A stretch of 64,000 nt of DNA from Metellina segmentata (lineage: Eukaryota > Arthropoda > Arachnida > Araneae > Tetragnathidae), in the NCBI GenBank assembly GCA_947359465.1, contig OX375872.1, forward strand, positions 139,023,432 to 139,087,431, in the 5' to 3' direction. Positions 51,901 to 56,360 of the stretch are shown piece by piece. The stretch's first letter is position 1. Every line of letters starts with the position of its first letter. The position numbers and the translations under genes were made by a program. The notes beneath the pieces were generated by a model. That model was not told the origin of the DNA. It made no database searches and saw only the letters and a list, made by a program, of their open reading frames with translations.

Positions 51901-53990
51901 TCCTACTCAACAAGAATAATAAAATCCCTAGTTCCTTGCCTGTCTGTTGGAGTTGCTTGCTTTCGTATGACAACTGGACATGATTACCTTCAAAAGCATT
52001 TACATCAGATAGGCATCAGGGATTCCACTTGCTGCCCTCTGTGTCACACGGGTGATATGGATGGTTTACCACCTCAAGAACTGCCCCATTGTATTAGAGT
52101 TTATTATAGACAACTCTATAGAGGCTAATTTTTATTCTCGCTTTTTTTGCTTTCTCATCATTTTATTGGGCTGCTCGTCAACTGATGGCAGATATGCCTC
52201 AGATGGGCGTAGGATAAAAAAAATAAAAAAATAAACATTTTCATGTTAATGATTTCGGAGGAGCATAAAAGCTAGATGGGATATTGAAGGCTAATGTGTT
52301 TGGTCAAATGTTTTGAAGCTCTCTCTTTCTCTGCTGGAAGCTTATAATATCCAGATTCAATTTGTTTATAATTAAGTTGTGAAGATTTATTATATGTATT
52401 TAATTTAAATTGTTTTTTGGGTTCTTTGAGTTTTAGAGCTTGCATTGTTTAGAATTTTTTTGTACCTTAACAAGGGTCAGAGACCAGCTCGTTCCCTATA
52501 AGGTTGCTGTTAAGTTTCATTTCTTTAGTTCCTAGTTGCACAATGAGGCACATGTGTTTTCTTATTTTACACCACATAGCTTATGGAATATTCATTTGTC
52601 ATTTGAGGTACTTCGGTGCAGAAATTCAGCACAAGGTTTATCTCAGATTGCGTTATTCGTAATTTTGGACGTGTTTTTTATCTTTCTTGAAATCAACTAA
52701 AAAATTTAAAAAATTCTAAACAATAATTTGGTGAGAAAAAAAATATGAATACTTACTACATATGAATACTTACTACAAATTATAAACAACACTTTTGAAC
52801 AAAAAAAATGGGAAAATAGTTCGTGCATGACATATACACATGTCTTAAAAAGTTTGCCATGTTTGATTATTTAATTGTTCATCAATTCTCGAACATTAAT
52901 AACAAAAGTGAGTGAAGTTTAGTTAAAACATGCCTTGAAGGAACTCTGGAAATATTTAGAATATGTTTTGTCATCTATTAACTAGATAGTCTCTTAGTAA
53001 TTGGTCTTGAATTTAATTAAATACTTTTTTAAAGTACATTTACAAATATATAATTTTCTTCCAATGAAATTTCTGTTTTAAGACACAGAATACACAATAC
53101 ATATATTGAATTGCATACATTATGCAAAATAAGCACATACTTCACAACTAGAGGGGTATGTAGAATAGTAGGTCCAAGTAACAGATGTAAACAAGAATTA
53201 CTGATGAGAAAGTATAGGCATGTGTGCAAAAAAAGTGGACAGATTTTTTATTAATATCTGGTATGAAAAATACGATTTTATCACCAACTGTAATATACTT
53301 TCTCAACTTTTAAGATAAGAGGGGAAACTTTTGAAGCTGTCTAAACAGAACTCACACACACAATTGGCATTAAAGATACTTCTAAAATTAATATTTTGCA
53401 AAATATAATAATTATTTATATGCATCTGTATCCTCTACAATCAAACAAATATTTTCCAGCTAAATTCCAAAGTAAAATTCAAATAAAAAAAACTAATGTC
53501 AACAGAACATTTGACAGGTGATCCTGTCAAATGAATTCATAGGAGATTTTTATTTGTTTACACGTGCCTTTGACTTCACAAAAAGCACGCTGAAAATCTG
53601 TGTTTATGATTAAATATCTGATCTATGTATTTCTCAAACAGGCCACACCTTACGGAGGAAAGAAACTGAAGAGAAAAAAAAATTTAGATTTCGCAGATGC
53701 GATGAAGAGCTACCGATTCACATGAATTCCAGAGAAACATGAAGATTGGTCCGGAGGAATCGGTGCATAAGTTAAGCATGTGTGTTCGATTAGTAAATAA
53801 TTTTTTTCTAATTTCAAATGAAAAAAAAACACAAGATGATTTTTGAAATATCCCCGGTTACAAATTATGCACAAGACAATTTCTACGATTGATTAAAAGG
53901 AGTAATTTCTACATCTATCATGAAATGTAAACAAAAATTACCTGCTAAAAGAACAGTGCATATAGCCAATAAAAGCACAATATTCCCCAT
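198..53990 (-). CDS. LAMB1: Laminin subunit beta-1, 25 coding exons, 3' end outside window
   Basis: This secreted basement-membrane glycoprotein is the beta chain of the laminin heterotrimer. Twenty-five exons join in phase to 1405 codons, and all 24 intervening introns are GT-AG. Domains by residue: signal peptide 1-17, basic linker 17-47, LN about 48-292, LE1-LE5 about 294-565, laminin IV type B (LF) about 570-785, LE6-LE13 about 787-1185, coiled coil from about 1190. Beta identity rests on the LN motifs [13 protein letters not shown] and [11 protein letters not shown], the LF domain of IV-B type, and an LE count matching vertebrate beta-1. Family chains are about 1790 residues, so the Cys-rich knob and the C-terminal coiled coil should lie left of position 1. 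The chosen ATG has AAA before it and G after it and opens a hydrophobic signal peptide. It could be called beta-1/2-like, since invertebrates often have a single beta of this type. Confidence 0.97.
736..920 (-). CDS. LAMB1: Laminin beta-1 exon 24: coiled coil domain II
   Basis: Encodes residues 1265-1327: [55 protein letters not shown]. Heptad-like hydrophobics and sequons NLT, NTT and NAT are visible. Donor GTAAAT, phase 1. Confidence 0.94.
1524..1704 (-). CDS. LAMB1: Laminin beta-1 exon 23: coiled coil domain II
   Basis: Encodes residues 1205-1265, helical and charged: [39 protein letters not shown], then an NIT sequon. It corresponds to the start of domain II of beta chains. Donor GTTGGT, phase 2. 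Confidence 0.93.
2850..3041 (-). CDS. LAMB1: Laminin beta-1 exon 22: LE13 and start of coiled coil
   Basis: Encodes residues 1141-1205: [55 protein letters not shown]. The last LE module runs into the CxxCF..WD motif that marks the entry into the long-arm coiled coil. Donor GTGAGA, phase 1. Confidence 0.97.
4231..4327 (-). CDS. LAMB1: Laminin beta-1 exon 21: rest of LE12
   Basis: Encodes residues 1109-1141: [32 protein letters not shown]. It is a short exon of 97 bases completing LE12 (human [20 protein letters not shown]). Acceptor TTTGCAG, donor GTAAGT, phase 1. Confidence 0.96.
4783..5123 (+). mobile_element. Right-half fragment of the CAGGGTGG transposon family
   Basis: In intron 20, sequence from about 4783 matches the right halves of the copies at 14336-16200 and 47713-48476. 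Shared pieces are CCAGTGTTCTTTATT, GATTCTCAAGAG, ATCTCTAAATAGGACAAA, then repeated CCCTGATTTTT-like runs and a terminal TTACCACCTTG. The left half is absent, so this is a truncated copy. Confidence 0.75.
5217..5441 (-). mobile_element. tRNA-derived SINE with 13-bp target duplication
   Basis: Read on the minus strand, the element starts GCCGACCAACC and carries an A-box-like TAGTGGTTAAGAT (5426-5414) and a B-box-like GGTTCAAATC (5387-5378), the internal pol III promoter of a tRNA head. It ends in an A/T-rich tail of ATAAAAATAAAAAAATAAAA type. The 13-bp ATGTATCAAATAT occurs on both sides (5204-5216 and 5442-5454), the signature of target-primed reverse transcription. The perfect duplication suggests a fairly recent insertion. 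Confidence 0.92.
5759..5958 (-). CDS. LAMB1: Laminin beta-1 exon 20: LE11 and start of LE12
   Basis: Encodes residues 1042-1108: [37 protein letters not shown], and [16 protein letters not shown]. It corresponds to human LE11 (CLCLPNVIGQNCDRCAPN). Donor GTAAGA, phase 0. Confidence 0.97.
6185..6409 (-). CDS. LAMB1: Laminin beta-1 exon 19: end of LE9 and LE10
   Basis: Encodes residues 967-1042: [39 protein letters not shown] and [17 protein letters not shown]. The donor GTATGC lies inside an open frame; splicing there gives the expected LRC junction with exon 20. Confidence 0.96.
   Translation of the reverse strand, partial: ESDVIDALITILVNQLYLMENVKDVNATETLMKLFLEIVTLKMENVLNACTIQLDHTVNTVWIVFMEMPLDKNA
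7032..7195 (-). CDS. LAMB1: Laminin beta-1 exon 18: end of LE8 and LE9
   Basis: Encodes residues 912-967: [20 protein letters not shown] and [29 protein letters not shown]. It parallels human LE8-LE9 (GYYGDPIIG, RPCPCPDGPDSG). Donor GTTTGT, phase 1. Confidence 0.97.
8403..8634 (-). CDS. LAMB1: Laminin beta-1 exon 17: LE7 and first part of LE8
   Basis: Encodes residues 835-912: [37 protein letters not shown] (LE7) and [18 protein letters not shown] (LE8). It is the longest LE exon in the window. Donor GTTAGT, phase 2. Confidence 0.97.
8635..11195. other. Left part of intron 16, unassigned repeat-like sequence
   Basis: This is AT-rich intron with a run of 14 C at 9315-9328 near an AGGGGGTCGT. 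A less AT-rich stretch at about 10440-11130 has no ORF and no visible termini. The latter has the look of degraded repeat sequence, but no family is recognisable. Confidence 0.35.
11196..11763. mobile_element. Short DNA transposon with CAGAGTTCCCAC ends
   Basis: The left end CAGAGTTCCCACTC and the right end (reverse complement CATGGTTTCCACTGG) form imperfect terminal inverted repeats. The subterminal regions carry repeated CCAGG/TTTTCCAGG motifs in opposite orientation, as in non-autonomous hAT-like elements. No coding capacity. A possible TTTAT target duplication is offset by one base and is not convincing. Confidence 0.65.
12502..13483. mobile_element. DNA transposon with ~250-bp terminal inverted repeats
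   Basis: ATGTACACCC at 12502 reappears as its reverse complement ending at 13483. The inverted match continues inward about 250 bases, for example ATGGAAGGTAGCAATCG on the left (12570-12586) against CGATTGCTACCTTCCAT on the right (13397-13413), and CACACAATTTCAGGCG against CGCCTGAAATTGTGTG. The interior is AT-rich and non-coding. Length is about 982 bp. The family is unassigned; long TIRs and no ORF suggest a foldback MITE. Confidence 0.85.
13523..13666 (-). CDS. LAMB1: Laminin beta-1 exon 16: LE6
   Basis: Encodes residues 787-835: [48 protein letters not shown]. It is one LE module on a symmetrical phase 1-1 exon. Donor GTAAGT at 13522 lies only 39 bases from the end of a long-inverted-repeat transposon. 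Confidence 0.97.
13854..14043 (-). CDS. LAMB1: Laminin beta-1 exon 15: end of laminin IV type B domain
   Basis: Encodes residues 724-787: [40 protein letters not shown] and [18 protein letters not shown]. It matches the final part of the LF domain (two conserved cysteines). Acceptor TTTTTACAG, donor GTAAGC, phase 1. Confidence 0.96.
14878..15302. repeat. Inverted-repeat element nested in CAGGGTGG copy 1
   Basis: TAGGTCCGGTGCACAACATCC at its left, less its last base, matches in inverted orientation TAGGGCCCGGTTCACACATC at its right, followed on both arms by TTTTTCAA-GCAC and GCGCCG-rich sequence. This resembles a MITE with imperfect ends. I could not find a clean target duplication, so boundaries are approximate. 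Confidence 0.6.
15299..15478. repeat. Three diverged tandem units of about 54-63 bp
   Basis: Each unit carries AGACTACGGC or AGACAACGGCC, then CAGTTGTACC or CAATTGTGCA, then AAGTTATAAGAATCGCGC in units 2 and 3 (the first unit differs there), then AGGAAGAAT. It lies between the inverted-repeat element and a Helitron fragment, and may belong to either. Confidence 0.65.
15538..15834 (+). mobile_element. 5' Helitron fragment nested in CAGGGTGG copy 1
   Basis: Begins A|TCTCTAATACTATAAACGG, a decayed form of the Helitron start at 56709, and goes on with GAAGTGTTTGTC, TGACGAATCTATGGCACTTA, GGGTCGCGGC and CAGACGATAAAAAACAAA. It stops without a 3' hairpin or CTAG end, where CAGGGTGG-family sequence resumes. 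Confidence 0.75.
17145..17272 (-). CDS. LAMB1: Laminin beta-1 exon 14: laminin IV type B domain
   Basis: Encodes residues 681-723: [20 protein letters not shown] then [10 protein letters not shown] and SVLVDS. It is the part of the LF domain that carries the conserved cysteine after the paired prolines. Acceptor CCTGCAG, donor GTGAGT, phase 0. Confidence 0.96.
17731..17790. repeat. Two 31-bp tandem copies
   Basis: CTTCAAGTTGACAGCTGACA followed by GCAAGCTCC occurs twice with a period of 31 bases and almost no divergence, so it is a recent local duplication in intron 13. Confidence 0.85.
19038..19158 (-). CDS. LAMB1: Laminin beta-1 exon 13: laminin IV type B domain
   Basis: Encodes residues 641-681: [36 protein letters not shown]. 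It corresponds to the DHWEKAVITVQRPG region of human beta-1. Donor GTGAGT, phase 1. Confidence 0.96.
20645..20760. repeat. SINE-like interspersed repeat fragment
   Basis: TCGTACTAGAGCAACACAAC and GAGCTATTGACGACAATCC here match TCATACTGGAGCAACACAAG and GGGCTATTGACGACGGTCC at about 32876-32925. Two scattered copies in separate introns indicate an interspersed repeat; no tRNA-like promoter is evident. Confidence 0.6.
21245..21362 (+). mobile_element. Helitron-derived fragment into which CAGGGTGG copy 2 inserted
   Basis: Contains the module seen inside the Helitrons of this window: CTGGATCACTAAAGATAG, AAAATTTCAACAGATTTCAA and CAGATCGACACC. It is cut at 21362 by the next transposon, whose ACCTA duplication is in this module. 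Confidence 0.65.
21697..22270 (+). mobile_element. Helitron copy nested in CAGGGTGG copy 2
   Basis: Begins near TTCTACTATTAAAAAAAGG and continues GAAGTGTTTGTCTGTCTGTC, TGACGAATCTATGGCACTTA, then the module GGATCGTTAAAGATGG with ATTTGAAATCTGCGGAAAAT, and GAACTGTAACGGGCAACGCC. Start is approximate and the 3' CTAG end was not seen. Confidence 0.7.
22392..22778. repeat. Inverted-repeat element nested in CAGGGTGG copy 2
   Basis: Left arm TACTTTTTCCGTTAGCC with GGACCAAAATCAAAATC (22392-22440) is mirrored by the right arm GATTTTGGTTCAAAG with GGCTAACGGAAAAGTA (22731-22778). Arms are about 48 bp around a loop of about 290 bp. It is probably a MITE; no target duplication confirmed. Confidence 0.7.
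23023..23665 (-). mobile_element. Inverted Helitron module and an unassigned GC-richer element
   Basis: Positions 23023-23170 hold the Helitron module in reverse orientation (TTCAAATCCGTTGAAAT, ATCTATCTTTAACGATCC). About 23180-23665 is clearly GC-richer than the intron and ends, on the minus strand, with AGGGTTATCAGACTCTCC, plausible as a transposon terminus. It has short open frames only. Confidence 0.45.
24436..24594 (-). CDS. LAMB1: Laminin beta-1 exon 12: laminin IV type B domain
   Basis: Encodes residues 588-640: [20 protein letters not shown] and [16 protein letters not shown]. This pattern is specific to the LF domain of beta-1/beta-2 chains. Acceptor TTTTTAG, donor GTATTT, phase 0 on both sides. 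Confidence 0.97.
25363..25578 (-). CDS. LAMB1: Laminin beta-1 exon 11: end of LE4, truncated LE5, start of LF
   Basis: Encodes residues 516-587 (72 whole codons): [19 protein letters not shown] closes LE4 and opens LE5; [20 protein letters not shown] is the shortened LE5; [16 protein letters not shown] begins the laminin IV type B domain. The donor is GTGAGT. Confidence 0.97.
26434..26543 (-). CDS. LAMB1: Laminin beta-1 exon 10: LE4, first part
   Basis: Encodes residues 479-515: [16 protein letters not shown] and [18 protein letters not shown]. The module continues into exon 11. Acceptor TTTTTCAG, donor GTATGT, phase 0 at its end. Confidence 0.96.
27418..27597 (-). CDS. LAMB1: Laminin beta-1 exon 9: LE3
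   Basis: Encodes residues 419-479: [40 protein letters not shown], and [13 protein letters not shown]. It is one LE module on a symmetrical phase 1-1 exon of 180 bases. Confidence 0.97.
29748..29936 (-). CDS. LAMB1: Laminin beta-1 exon 8: LE2
   Basis: Encodes residues 356-419, a full LE module: [34 protein letters not shown] and DIRDPNICQ. It is a symmetrical phase 1-1 exon and closely parallels LE2 of vertebrate beta-1. Confidence 0.97.
30706..30826 (-). CDS. LAMB1: Laminin beta-1 exon 7: LE1
   Basis: Encodes residues 316-356, the rest of LE module 1: [20 protein letters not shown], then [13 protein letters not shown]. Cys spacing fits the eight-cysteine laminin EGF-like module. The donor is GTAGGT after AAA A, phase 1. 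Confidence 0.96.
32017..32280 (-). CDS. LAMB1: Laminin beta-1 exon 6: end of LN domain, start of LE1
   Basis: Encodes residues 228-315 (88 whole codons). Signatures are [34 protein letters not shown] and [16 protein letters not shown], then [10 protein letters not shown], the first cysteines of LE module 1 starting near residue 294. Donor GTAAGC. Confidence 0.98.
32849..32960. repeat. TAGG tandem run and SINE-like repeat fragment
   Basis: A GGTAGGTAGGTAGGTAGGT microsatellite at about 32849-32867 directly precedes a second copy of the interspersed repeat at 20645, with ATACTGGAGCAACACAAGG and CTATTGACGACGGTCC. Satellite tails next to such repeats are common in SINEs. Confidence 0.6.
34198..35112 (-). 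mobile_element. Probable Helitron nested in the 3-kb transposon
   Basis: On the minus strand it starts after an A with TCTCTCTATATTAAAAAAAG and ends with a GC hairpin (GGGGCGGAACCCCC) then CTTG before a T. This resembles the Helitron at 51243-51868, including GGATTGCTACGCAATCC and the palindromic GGTTTGCTTCGCAAACC. The CTTG terminus departs from the canonical CTRR, so the call is tentative. Confidence 0.55.
34321..35057. repeat. Internal direct repeat of about 125 bp
   Basis: AACTAATAGCTGCATCAGTAG at 34321 less its last base is echoed by AACTAATAGCCGCATTGG at 34936, followed in both by an AAACC..TTAAT..CGTAAT stretch and by AACCGTCTGAGAATCGA or AACCGTCTAAGAATCGA. Such duplicated modules are also seen in the other Helitrons here. 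Confidence 0.65.
36877..37005 (-). CDS. LAMB1: Laminin beta-1 exon 5: LN domain
   Basis: Encodes residues 185-227 as 43 whole codons, with [19 protein letters not shown] and the conserved EPSTEGE at its end. Acceptor TTTGCAG and donor GTAAAT, phase 0 on both sides. Confidence 0.97.
37316..37499 (-). CDS. LAMB1: Laminin beta-1 exon 4: LN domain core
   Basis: Encodes residues 123-184 of the LN domain, with [30 protein letters not shown] and IERSHDFG. These runs are almost invariant between vertebrate and invertebrate beta chains and form part of the jelly-roll LN fold used in laminin polymerisation. The exon ends in phase 0 at GTAAAG. Confidence 0.98.
37993..38242 (-). CDS. LAMB1: Laminin beta-1 exon 3: N-terminal LN domain
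   Basis: Encodes residues 40-123 and opens the LN domain. Visible signatures are [21 protein letters not shown] and YCIVSHL, all hallmarks of beta chains. The acceptor is TATTTTAG just before position 38242; a nearer CTCAG at about 38227 was refused because it breaks phase. Donor is GTTAAT, phase 2. Confidence 0.96.
40168..40891. mobile_element. hAT-type MITE with perfect 8-bp target duplication
   Basis: It begins CAGGGCCGTATTTCTAAATA and ends TAAATCCGGCCCTA. The 8-bp CATGGATG flanks it exactly (40160-40167 and 40892-40899). CAGGGCC ends with 8-bp duplications are diagnostic of the hAT superfamily. The element is 724 bp with no transposase frame, so it must be mobilised in trans. It lies in laminin intron 2. 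Confidence 0.92.
40900..43722. other. Right part of intron 2, with a long TA microsatellite
   Basis: AT-rich intron. An uninterrupted TA dinucleotide run occupies about 41508-41554. No other element or gene is recognised; the open frames here are short and compositionally biased. Confidence 0.5.
43723..43791 (-). CDS. LAMB1: Laminin beta-1 exon 2: basic RGD-containing linker
   Basis: Sixty-nine bases in phase 1-1 encode residues 17-40, between the signal peptide and the LN domain: [20 protein letters not shown] followed by RDRG. It is hydrophilic and strongly basic, with RGD at residues 29-31. Acceptor TTTCAG and donor GTATGA are good. Removing it would leave the reading frame intact. Human beta-1 has no comparable segment here. 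The splice sites fit the reading frame on both sides, but low conservation makes this the least certain exon. Confidence 0.8.
44278..45472 (+). mobile_element. Degraded Helitron copy with duplicated internal modules
   Basis: Starts A|TCTCTACCAAGAAAGTG and continues GATTGTCTGTATG, TGACAAATCTATGACACTTA. The module TAGATCGTTAAAGATAGAG with TGAAATCTGCAGAAAAT occurs at 44588-44650 and again, more diverged, at about 44880-44945. Two tandem versions of a terminal unit (TTGGTTTGTGAAGCAAACC and TTGGTTTGCGAAAC, each with CACACCTGACCCCA) occupy 45104-45200 and 45350-45450. No Rep/helicase frame. The 3' end is uncertain. Confidence 0.65.
45600..46283. other. AT-rich stretch upstream of the LTR
   Basis: No coding frame or motif is recognisable here, although its position just before a polypurine tract means the right part could be the decayed 3' internal region of an LTR retrotransposon. 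Confidence 0.3.
46284..46593 (+). mobile_element. LTR with adjacent polypurine tract
   Basis: An 11-G run followed by CAGGA (46284-46299) looks like a polypurine tract for plus-strand priming. It is followed by a 294-bp segment beginning TGTTGAGAAT and ending ATTCTTAACA, which are near-perfect inverted termini of TG...CA type (46300-46593). AATAAA occurs near its end (about 46550). No primer-binding site follows, so this should be a 3' LTR of a truncated Ty3/Bel-like retrotransposon. No matching 5' LTR is in the window. Confidence 0.6.
47397..47640 (-). repeat. SINE-like interspersed repeat
   Basis: GGTTTTATGGCACAAGGGCC, ATATTTGGCCAAGCTGTGCC and GCAGACAATGTCAAGCAG recur at 55828-55945 and 57783-57884. 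On the minus strand a weak B-box-like TGTTCAATTCC is present (about 47523-47533). It is likely a SINE family, but no target duplication was confirmed. Confidence 0.55.
47713..48476. mobile_element. CAGGGTGG-family DNA transposon copy 3, simple 764-bp form
   Basis: Begins TAGGGTGGCAACAAAATCC and ends GTTATCACCCTG; flanks TTATT and CTATT are a near-match 5-bp duplication. It is collinear with both halves of copy 1 (14336-16200) without the inserted 1.1 kb, so it shows the ancestral non-autonomous form. The 115-codon frame at 48044-48391 matches no protein I know and is most likely incidental. Confidence 0.85.
48477..49035. other. AT-rich spacer in intron 1
   Basis: Holds an AT dinucleotide run around 48867-48892 and a poly-T. 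Nothing else is recognised. Confidence 0.4.
49036..49897 (-). mobile_element. Non-autonomous Helitron, 862 bp, both ends intact
   Basis: On the minus strand it starts A|TCTCTACTATTATAAAAGG and ends with the hairpin CTAGCCAC-GCA-GTGGCTAG followed by T, the canonical TC...CTRR Helitron structure inserted between A and T. The same start and nearly the same end occur in the copy at 56709-57480. The CTATCTTTAA / TTTCAAATC module is present twice. No Rep/helicase frame. Confidence 0.88.
50175..52240 (+). pseudogene. 5'-truncated, degraded non-LTR retrotransposon (jockey/I-like LINE)
   Basis: From about 50190 the frame reads [11 protein letters not shown], then [16 protein letters not shown], typical of the region after the reverse transcriptase. 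A second piece (50767-51246) has RNase H features: YTDGS, E in [14 protein letters not shown], and [12 protein letters not shown]. After the Helitron at 51243-51868 a third piece reads [20 protein letters not shown] and [11 protein letters not shown], the zinc-knuckle-like C terminus. It ends in an A-rich tail AAAAAAAATAAAAAAATAAA near 52217. Stops and frameshifts make it dead. The RT core is absent. Confidence 0.85.
51243..51868 (-). mobile_element. Non-autonomous Helitron inserted in the LINE
   Basis: On the minus strand it starts A|TCTATATATATAATTCTC and ends with the hairpin GGGGGCGGGCCCCC then CTAG before T. Both edges meet LINE sequence. It contains GGATTGCTATGCAATCC and GGTTCGCTGAGCGAACC palindromes close to its 3' end. 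Length 626 bp; no coding capacity. Confidence 0.85.
52241..53941. other. Right end of intron 1
   Basis: AT-rich intron next to the signal-peptide exon. A 17-bp tandem (TATGAATACTTACTACA) lies near 52745-52778. No gene or element is recognised. Confidence 0.4.
53942..53990 (-). CDS. LAMB1: Laminin beta-1 exon 1: start codon and signal peptide
   Basis: Encodes residues 1-17, [17 protein letters not shown], a typical short hydrophobic secretion signal. It ends with one base of a split Gly codon at donor GTAATT (phase 1). The ATG context (AAAATGG) is strong. Another ATG lies 13 bases upstream in a different frame at 54003-54001, in weaker context (C at -3). Confidence 0.9.
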
Positions 53991-54000
53991 TTTCCCTCAC

Positions 54001-54200
54001 CATTCGCCGAAGAACCACTTGTCCCCTGAGATGAGGTCTAAAGGCCTCTGTGAACAGTTTCTTTCAATACTTTTGTGAACTTTCCTCCCTTTCCGTTCAG
54101 CCCTGCCCCTTTACGCATGCGGTTCAAGTTACGTTTAAATATTGCTTCGTGATTGGATATGGGAAATATTAGGAAAAGCAGTCGCGTGCGATTTTTTTAA
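54001..54200 (-). promoter_or_regulatory. Probable laminin beta-1 promoter and 5' leader
   Basis: Just upstream of the start codon, base composition shifts toward GC. On the minus strand a TATA-like TATTTAAA lies at 54141-54134 and a GC-rich GGGGCAGGG around 54109-54101. A start site about 30 bases below the TATA-like box would give a leader of roughly 110 bases containing one out-of-frame ATG at 54003. This rests on motifs only; a leader intron is also possible. Confidence 0.3.
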
Positions 54201-54760
54201 AAAACTTTTAAGCACATCCCGTTTTCTAATACGATTTTGAAACCAAATAAGATCCATAAAGCACACATATATTGGTGTTTTCAAAAACACGACAATCCAG
54301 TTTGTTGTTGTAAGGGTTACCGTATTATTTTCCTTTCAAACCGGGACGCTTTAAAGTTGTCTGACCATAGTTCTTTAGAACAAATCCGACTCTTGAATAC
54401 AGCGGTGTGATCTATGAGAAATTTGATCCATGATTCTAATAATTTAGACCGTAGATCCCAATCTAATTTACACTCATATAACGAAAGACGATCGAAGAGC
54501 GACAAGCCACATTAACGTAATGAGTGAAGGTGTTATTAAACAGCCCACTGTGTTTTGCTTCAGTGTGACGTCAATTAAAATACATACGTCCCTTCCTACC
54601 CCGTGTTATTTATTATTTGACAATTACCTATTCGAACAATTCATAGCAATGTTGCAAATTGTATGCTGTTTCAATTTCGAATGTTAAAATCAACTCCCGT
54701 CTCTGTTTCTAGGGCCTTCTGCAGCAGTTTGAAAGACTAGCTCGTGGAACACAGCAGGAT

Positions 54761-54984
54761 GAGAATTGTCCCGGTAATGTTTTTTTACCAACCGCTAGCT
54801 TGCCAATCTTTGAATCACCCAAAGCACAGAACCATTTTTTTTTTTTTCATTTGCCATCCGTATTCTTTATTTCATTCATGCTCGATGGATAGCAAATGAA
54901 ATTTTTTTTTAAACGACTATGCTTTAGTGATTCAGGATTTGCAAACTAGTGGTTGGCGAGAAATCATTACCCGGGACCATTCTC
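54761..54984. repeat. Long foldback (hairpin) element upstream of the laminin gene
   Basis: GAGAATTGTCCCGG at the left is mirrored by CCGGGACCATTCTC at the right. The two arms of about 100 bp pair through ACCAACCGCTAGCTTGC with its counterpart GCAAACTAGTGGTTGGC, then CATTTGCCATCC with GGATAGCAAATG, around a loop of about 30 bp. The arms are imperfect. It is most likely a foldback MITE about 770 bp upstream of the laminin ATG. Confidence 0.82.
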
Positions 54985-55479
54985 GTTCGATACAGTGGGT
55001 TTTCAACCACAACCCATAAGTGTTCCATGAGCAAATGTTTGAAAGTATGGGAGGAAACTTCTATATACAAAAATAAGTTCTGCAATATTTCCAAAGGATA
55101 AGTGTCATTATTATACTCAAAGCACATTCTAAAAGAGGCAATTTTCCTCTCATTGTGAGAAGCAATGACCGATACGTTTAAAAGAACGCGGCATCAATGT
55201 TTTTTTCCTGACCGGGGACAAAAAGACGAAGTGACATGGACGAGTCTTTCAAATTGGAACAAATGATAACCCTAATTGTTTTTGTGCTAGGCTAATTAAG
55301 TTTTTGTACAAAATCGGGACTTGTAATATAATACTAATGAATTATTCAACTTCATTGTCTGGAGCATACAGCTTGATAAAAAATGGATCTCGTATTTGAA
55401 GGTAATTCAGTTAGTTACCTATCAAGCGAGAATATTGGATCACCGAATGTAAAATCCTTGTCATCTCGTCGCTTGTTTA

Positions 55480-55538
55480 CACTGAAAGCCTCTTACATTA
55501 AAAATTTACCCTGAAAGCATCTTATATTAAAAATTCAC
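55480..55538. repeat. Two 29-bp tandem copies
   Basis: CTGAAAGCCTCTTACATTAA and CTGAAAGCATCTTATATTAA with AAATT(T/C)AC following are adjacent direct repeats. No function is apparent. Confidence 0.75.
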
Positions 55539-55827
55539 ATCAAACAGCGATAATCCAATCAGTTCTTAACCATGAATACTTTCTCTCCGGTAGTTGTTTA
55601 TGGTTGCACTGAAAAACTCTCATGTAAGCCAGCGTCATACTGAAATCGTATTAGAATAGCAAGCCAAGTTTGACCCAAAAGTTACCGGAAACGGTAACTG
55701 AAATACTAGAGGCCTCTGTTTATATCTTTATAGAAAAAACGTCACATTTACTTTTTGTACCACATTACGCCGTTATTGAATTCGGGATACATTCTCCTTC
55801 TTTCGCCTAAGCAAGCACTCGTTAGTT

Positions 55828-55945
55828 GGGTTTTATAGCGCAAGGACCATATTTGGCCAAGCTACGTCCAACAGAAGACAGTCAACATCAAGTAATGGAC
55901 ATACACGCCCAAGAAAAGTTTAAGACACAGGAAGAGAGAAATACA
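55828..55945 (-). repeat. SINE-like interspersed repeat, second copy
   Basis: TTTTATAGCGCAAGGACCAT, ATTTGGCCAAGCTACGTCC and ACATACACGCCCAAG match the repeat at 47397-47480, showing that the family is dispersed inside and outside the laminin gene. Confidence 0.6.
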
Positions 55946-56360
55946 CCAGGGATTCTTTAAATTTTTTGCTTATCTCATGCAATTTATAATTGCAAGTTAC
56001 ATTTATTTTGGTTCATGATTAAAAAGTTTGCTCCCTCGCAAATTTCCTTCCAAATATGCTTAACATTTTCTGAAGGTCTCTATCAAAGTTTTTAAACTTA
56101 CCCTTTTCCAAGCTTTCGTGAAAATAAATCTGCAAATTTCGTGAAATGTTTATTTCTATTATGTCATTGGACATTGATGATTAGTTATCTTCAATTGGAG
56201 GTCGATGTATACCTTTGTCGAGAAACGCTGATCCCTAGTTCTTCTAGGAAAGGAAACTAGGCTTTCTCAGTCATATGGTATGTAATTCCTGTTTGCGTCT
56301 TCTTACAACTCAACTGCGGCGTCTATCTGTACTCTATACAATCTTCACAACTTGACCAAT

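Noticed and set aside
50175..52240. A potentially active LINE
   Set aside because: It lacks the reverse transcriptase core and the 5' part, has stops and frameshifts, and is split by a Helitron.
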